Assembly (NCBI RefSeq): GCF_964199755.1
Contig: NC_133903.1
Span: forward strand, 1,555,001-1,619,000
Source of the DNA: Larus michahellis
Taxonomy: Eukaryota; Chordata; Aves; Charadriiformes; Laridae
DNA length: 64,000 nt
Direction: 5' to 3'
Below are positions 61,037-64,000 of this stretch, one piece after another; positions within the stretch are counted from its first letter, which is position 1; every line of letters begins with the position of its first letter. The position numbers were made by a program, and so were the translations under genes. Under the pieces are notes generated by a model. That model was not told the origin of the DNA, did not search any database, and saw only the letters and a list, made by a program, of their open reading frames with translations.

Positions 61037-64000
61037 ACTGGTCAAACACTGGTGACCATGCTGTCTGTCGCTCTTCCCCTGCTGTCCCTCCCGACGCTCG
61101 CTGCTGCAGAAGTGATGGTGCCCATGGGGAGCATCTCCTGGTCCTGCAGCCCTGGGGACACGGCCCAGCACGCGGCCGGCCACCGGGTCGGCTGGTGGCC
61201 ACGCTCTGGTGCGGAGCTGGTGCTCTGCAGGGTTAAAACCAGCACACCTGTCTGTCGTGCTCTGCAGGGTTCCTGTAGCGTGTCTTTGGGCTCGGAGATG
61301 TAGGCGCTGTCAGCTGGGCTGAAATCGAGCAGCCAGGGTCACGGGGAAGAGAATATTTTTGTTTCGATTGGCAAAGCGCAGTTTTTTGGTGGCTTTTAAA
61401 TGTCATACTTATAGTGACAAAGGATTAGCAGTGTTCTTTAAGTTTCTCTTTGATTTCCTTTTTGGGTTGCTCAACAAATAATGCATCTTTTGGTAGGGAT
61501 ATTAAACAGACCAAACAATCCCCGTAACACAAACAACTGTTAATCGCTTTCATTTCCTACAGTAATATTCCCTTCCTGAAGCTGCAGTGTGAGTGTTGTA
61601 CCTGCGAAAGGCAGCCTCCAGGCCTGATTATCATACCAATTAGGCTGGTGTAATTCTTCCGAACTGCTAGCATTGCTTCCAAGTCAGAGGAGTCGAAGTG
61701 AACTTCAGAATCGGGGCCACTGGGAGATTGCTTTCCTTATTACACGGCATATCTCACGCTGTTTTGAGGAAATACATTTTGCGAACCTGTTGCATTTCAG
61801 CTGGCAGACATCCAGTATAAACATACTGTTATAAGTCAACATAGCAATTAAATCAAATTGCGATGTTTTCTCTGAGCAGCTAGAGCAGTGGGATCCGCAC
61901 ACAGCGGCTGCTGGGCAGAATCCCTCTGGGATTAATGCTCTGGCAGGATGGAATGTGCGACCGAACCCAGTGCTGCCCGGACCCCGGAGAACCCTGGCAC
62001 TGTGCGAGGGATGATCCTGGAGACCTAATGCTGAATAAACTGGCCTGAAAGGTTGAAGCTGGTAATCCCAGCATTCACTTTATATAGGTGTATTTAAAAA
62101 TTGCAAGGAGTGCTTACCTCATGAAGAAGAAATGCTTTCTTCGCTGCTGGACAAAACAGTCAGTAATTGGATAATCTGTGGACCTGATCCATGGTGTTTT
62201 GGGCTTTTTAAGGGCATCCCAATCCTTACCTGCCAGATCCCTGCTGAAACGTTTGCCTGAGTGAGACTGACAGGCGCGTTTGGTTGTACTTACATCAGGA
62301 ATAAATCTAGAGTAAACTGCATGAATTGTGTCACTTGATATTTAAAGTATGTGAGATCTGAATGTGGACTCACATAAAGACAGTAGAGGTTGCCATGTAG
62401 TATTTTAGTTCTTTAATTTCTGATATATCACGCATGAACTGTTTTTCTCATTTATAACTAATCCTGTTCAGATCATACTTCTTCAGTATCTCAGTGCAAA
62501 TCGTGTTTTAGCACTCAGCAGTGCCTCTGGTCCAAATCTTTTTACGCAGATTGGAAGATCTGCAGTGATTTGTGGATGCAGGCGGAAGCTGGCTGCTGGC
62601 CCGGGACAGGGATGGAACCCGGGCTGAAACCTTCTCCCTGTCACTGAACGCTGCGCTTCCCTCTGCCACAGCTCAGCAGCTGCTGGCTGAGATGTTCACC
62701 AGGAGAAATTTGTTCTCAAATTCTGCAAGCATGTTCGTGAAGTGACACCAGTCAAAGTCTGCAAAGTCCGGGTAGCTCAAAGGTTGTCCATCCCCGTTGG
62801 GATCTGCAGGGACGCATGGTAGCAGCGTCTCACCATGCTGGCAGCCAGTAAGGGGAAGACAAACCTCTTTCCCTCTCTCTCTGCCCCAAGCCAAGCTGCC
62901 CTGCGTTATCCCCGGGTTCTCCCCAGGTTTTTGCCCCTGGAGCTGGGCAGGAGCTGCTCGGAGCTGGGACGGAACGGTGTGAGTCCCTGTGAGGGGGGAG
63001 CAGACCTTCCTCCAGCAAAGCAGGGCTGTTCTGCTGGACATCACCGTGTCTGTGGGCTCAGCGCCATCCTGCTCCCTGGCCCTGGGAAGCTGCCACCCAC
63101 CACCACGGCCGAGTCCTCTCCAAAACCCCTCTCCCCTGACTTCCCCATGGCATCTCCAGCTCCTGGCAGGAGGGGAAGACTCCGCTCCGCAGCTCACAGG
63201 AACATCAGCCCCACGGTCTCTGCGCCTGGGGCTTTTTGTACAAATTCAAGCCTTGCTTTTTAATCCAGCTCATTTGCTGGGGTTTCTCTGGCAGATGATA
63301 ACGTGATGCTCAATATCTATTTTTGTTCTTGCCTTGCACGGACACAAAAGGCCACAGGTACTGACTGTACCTGCCCCTTTGTGCTGTTTTGAGGGGGAGC
63401 CGAGTGGGCAGTCATATGTTACATTAGTGAAGTGTCTCTGCTTGATTAGCCGCCTTCGATCTAAGTGCTTAGAGAATCTTGCTAATTAGTCTTTGGGAAC
63501 AAAGACATGCTGGTGTTTTTTCTTTAAAAGCCAGTTATTGCAGCAGCTGACATTTTTTTCTACATGTTACCACAGTGTATTAGGAAAGAAACATCTTCAG
63601 TGTCTGATTTTAATCAAGCTACTTCTTCATTTTAATTTTCTGCATACCGAGAAATGCGGTCCTGTGGATTTGTCTTTTAATCAGACGCCCACTTTCAGTT
63701 CCTCAGTTTCTTATTTCACACGTTCTGCCCTGTATCAGCAGTGCGGAAAAGCAGGAAACGTTATCGAGGGAAGAGCTGGCATGAAATGCGTAACCTGTAA
63801 TTGACTGCCAAGTGCCAGGGCCTGGCACACGGGGCACTCGGTGGTGGAGCAGTGGGCTCAGATGTCCTTACTAAATCTAAGCAAAAAAAATCTGTCCAAA
63901 ATGGTTTCGGTGCGATATGCAGATATTGCTACCAAGGAATATTTCACGGGAATTTGTCTCCGCTTCTCTACAGTTTATAATCCTTAAACTAGGCTCAAGA

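Noticed and set aside
62673..63197. 174-codon minus-strand ORF inside FAM20C intron 3
   Set aside because: Multiple frames on both strands are open over the same GC-rich interval and no family is recognisable.

Overview
This is nuclear DNA from a vertebrate, most likely a bird. Two observations support that. Most recognisable interspersed repeats are 5'-truncated CR1 LINEs, several ending in the avian 3' terminus (ATTCTRTGATTCTATG type). The only convincing gene is vertebrate-specific, with short GT-AG exons, a CpG-rich first exon and long introns. I see no bacterial operons, CRISPR arrays, phage genes, tRNA or rRNA genes. LAYOUT: about 1-43,680 is a long intergenic stretch without a convincing gene. 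It holds unique sequence, CR1 pieces, old MIR-like fragments, a palindromic MITE relic, homopolymer runs and several AT-rich blocks that could be conserved regulatory DNA. About 43,690-44,870 is the candidate promoter and 5' leader of FAM20C, with a CCAAT box, a CRE-like site, alternating polypurine/polypyrimidine tracts, then a CpG island and three upstream ORFs. FAM20C lies on the + strand: exon 1 at 44,871-45,391 (coding part), exon 2 at 47,297-47,469 and exon 3 at 56,555-56,633. Intron 3 runs off the right edge, so the window holds 257 complete codons plus 2 bases of the 5' coding sequence, and the catalytic half lies outside. Introns 1 (1,905 bp) and 2 (9,085 bp) and the visible part of intron 3 carry a G-rich minisatellite, CR1 copies, a MIR-like fragment, a second palindromic relic and a candidate enhancer block with a MEF2-type site. 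GENE ROLE: FAM20C is the Golgi casein kinase that phosphorylates Ser-x-Glu/pSer motifs of secreted proteins, including biomineralisation phosphoproteins. The part encoded here has the signal-anchor segment, the Arg-Ile-Leu-Gln site expected for site-1 protease, a conserved N-glycosylation sequon, a low-complexity Gly/Pro/Ala linker and the first nucleotide-binding residues of the kinase fold. LIMITS: I found no novel biological system. The most unusual observations are the G-rich minisatellite directly after the exon 1 donor, a CR1 copy with an atypical 3' tail of repeated AGAACCAAA units, the exon 1 polyglycine tract, an in-frame upstream ORF, and two relics of ancient palindromic elements. 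Many open reading frames of 60-180 codons (one of 364 codons antisense to exon 1) occur by chance and are not annotated as genes.
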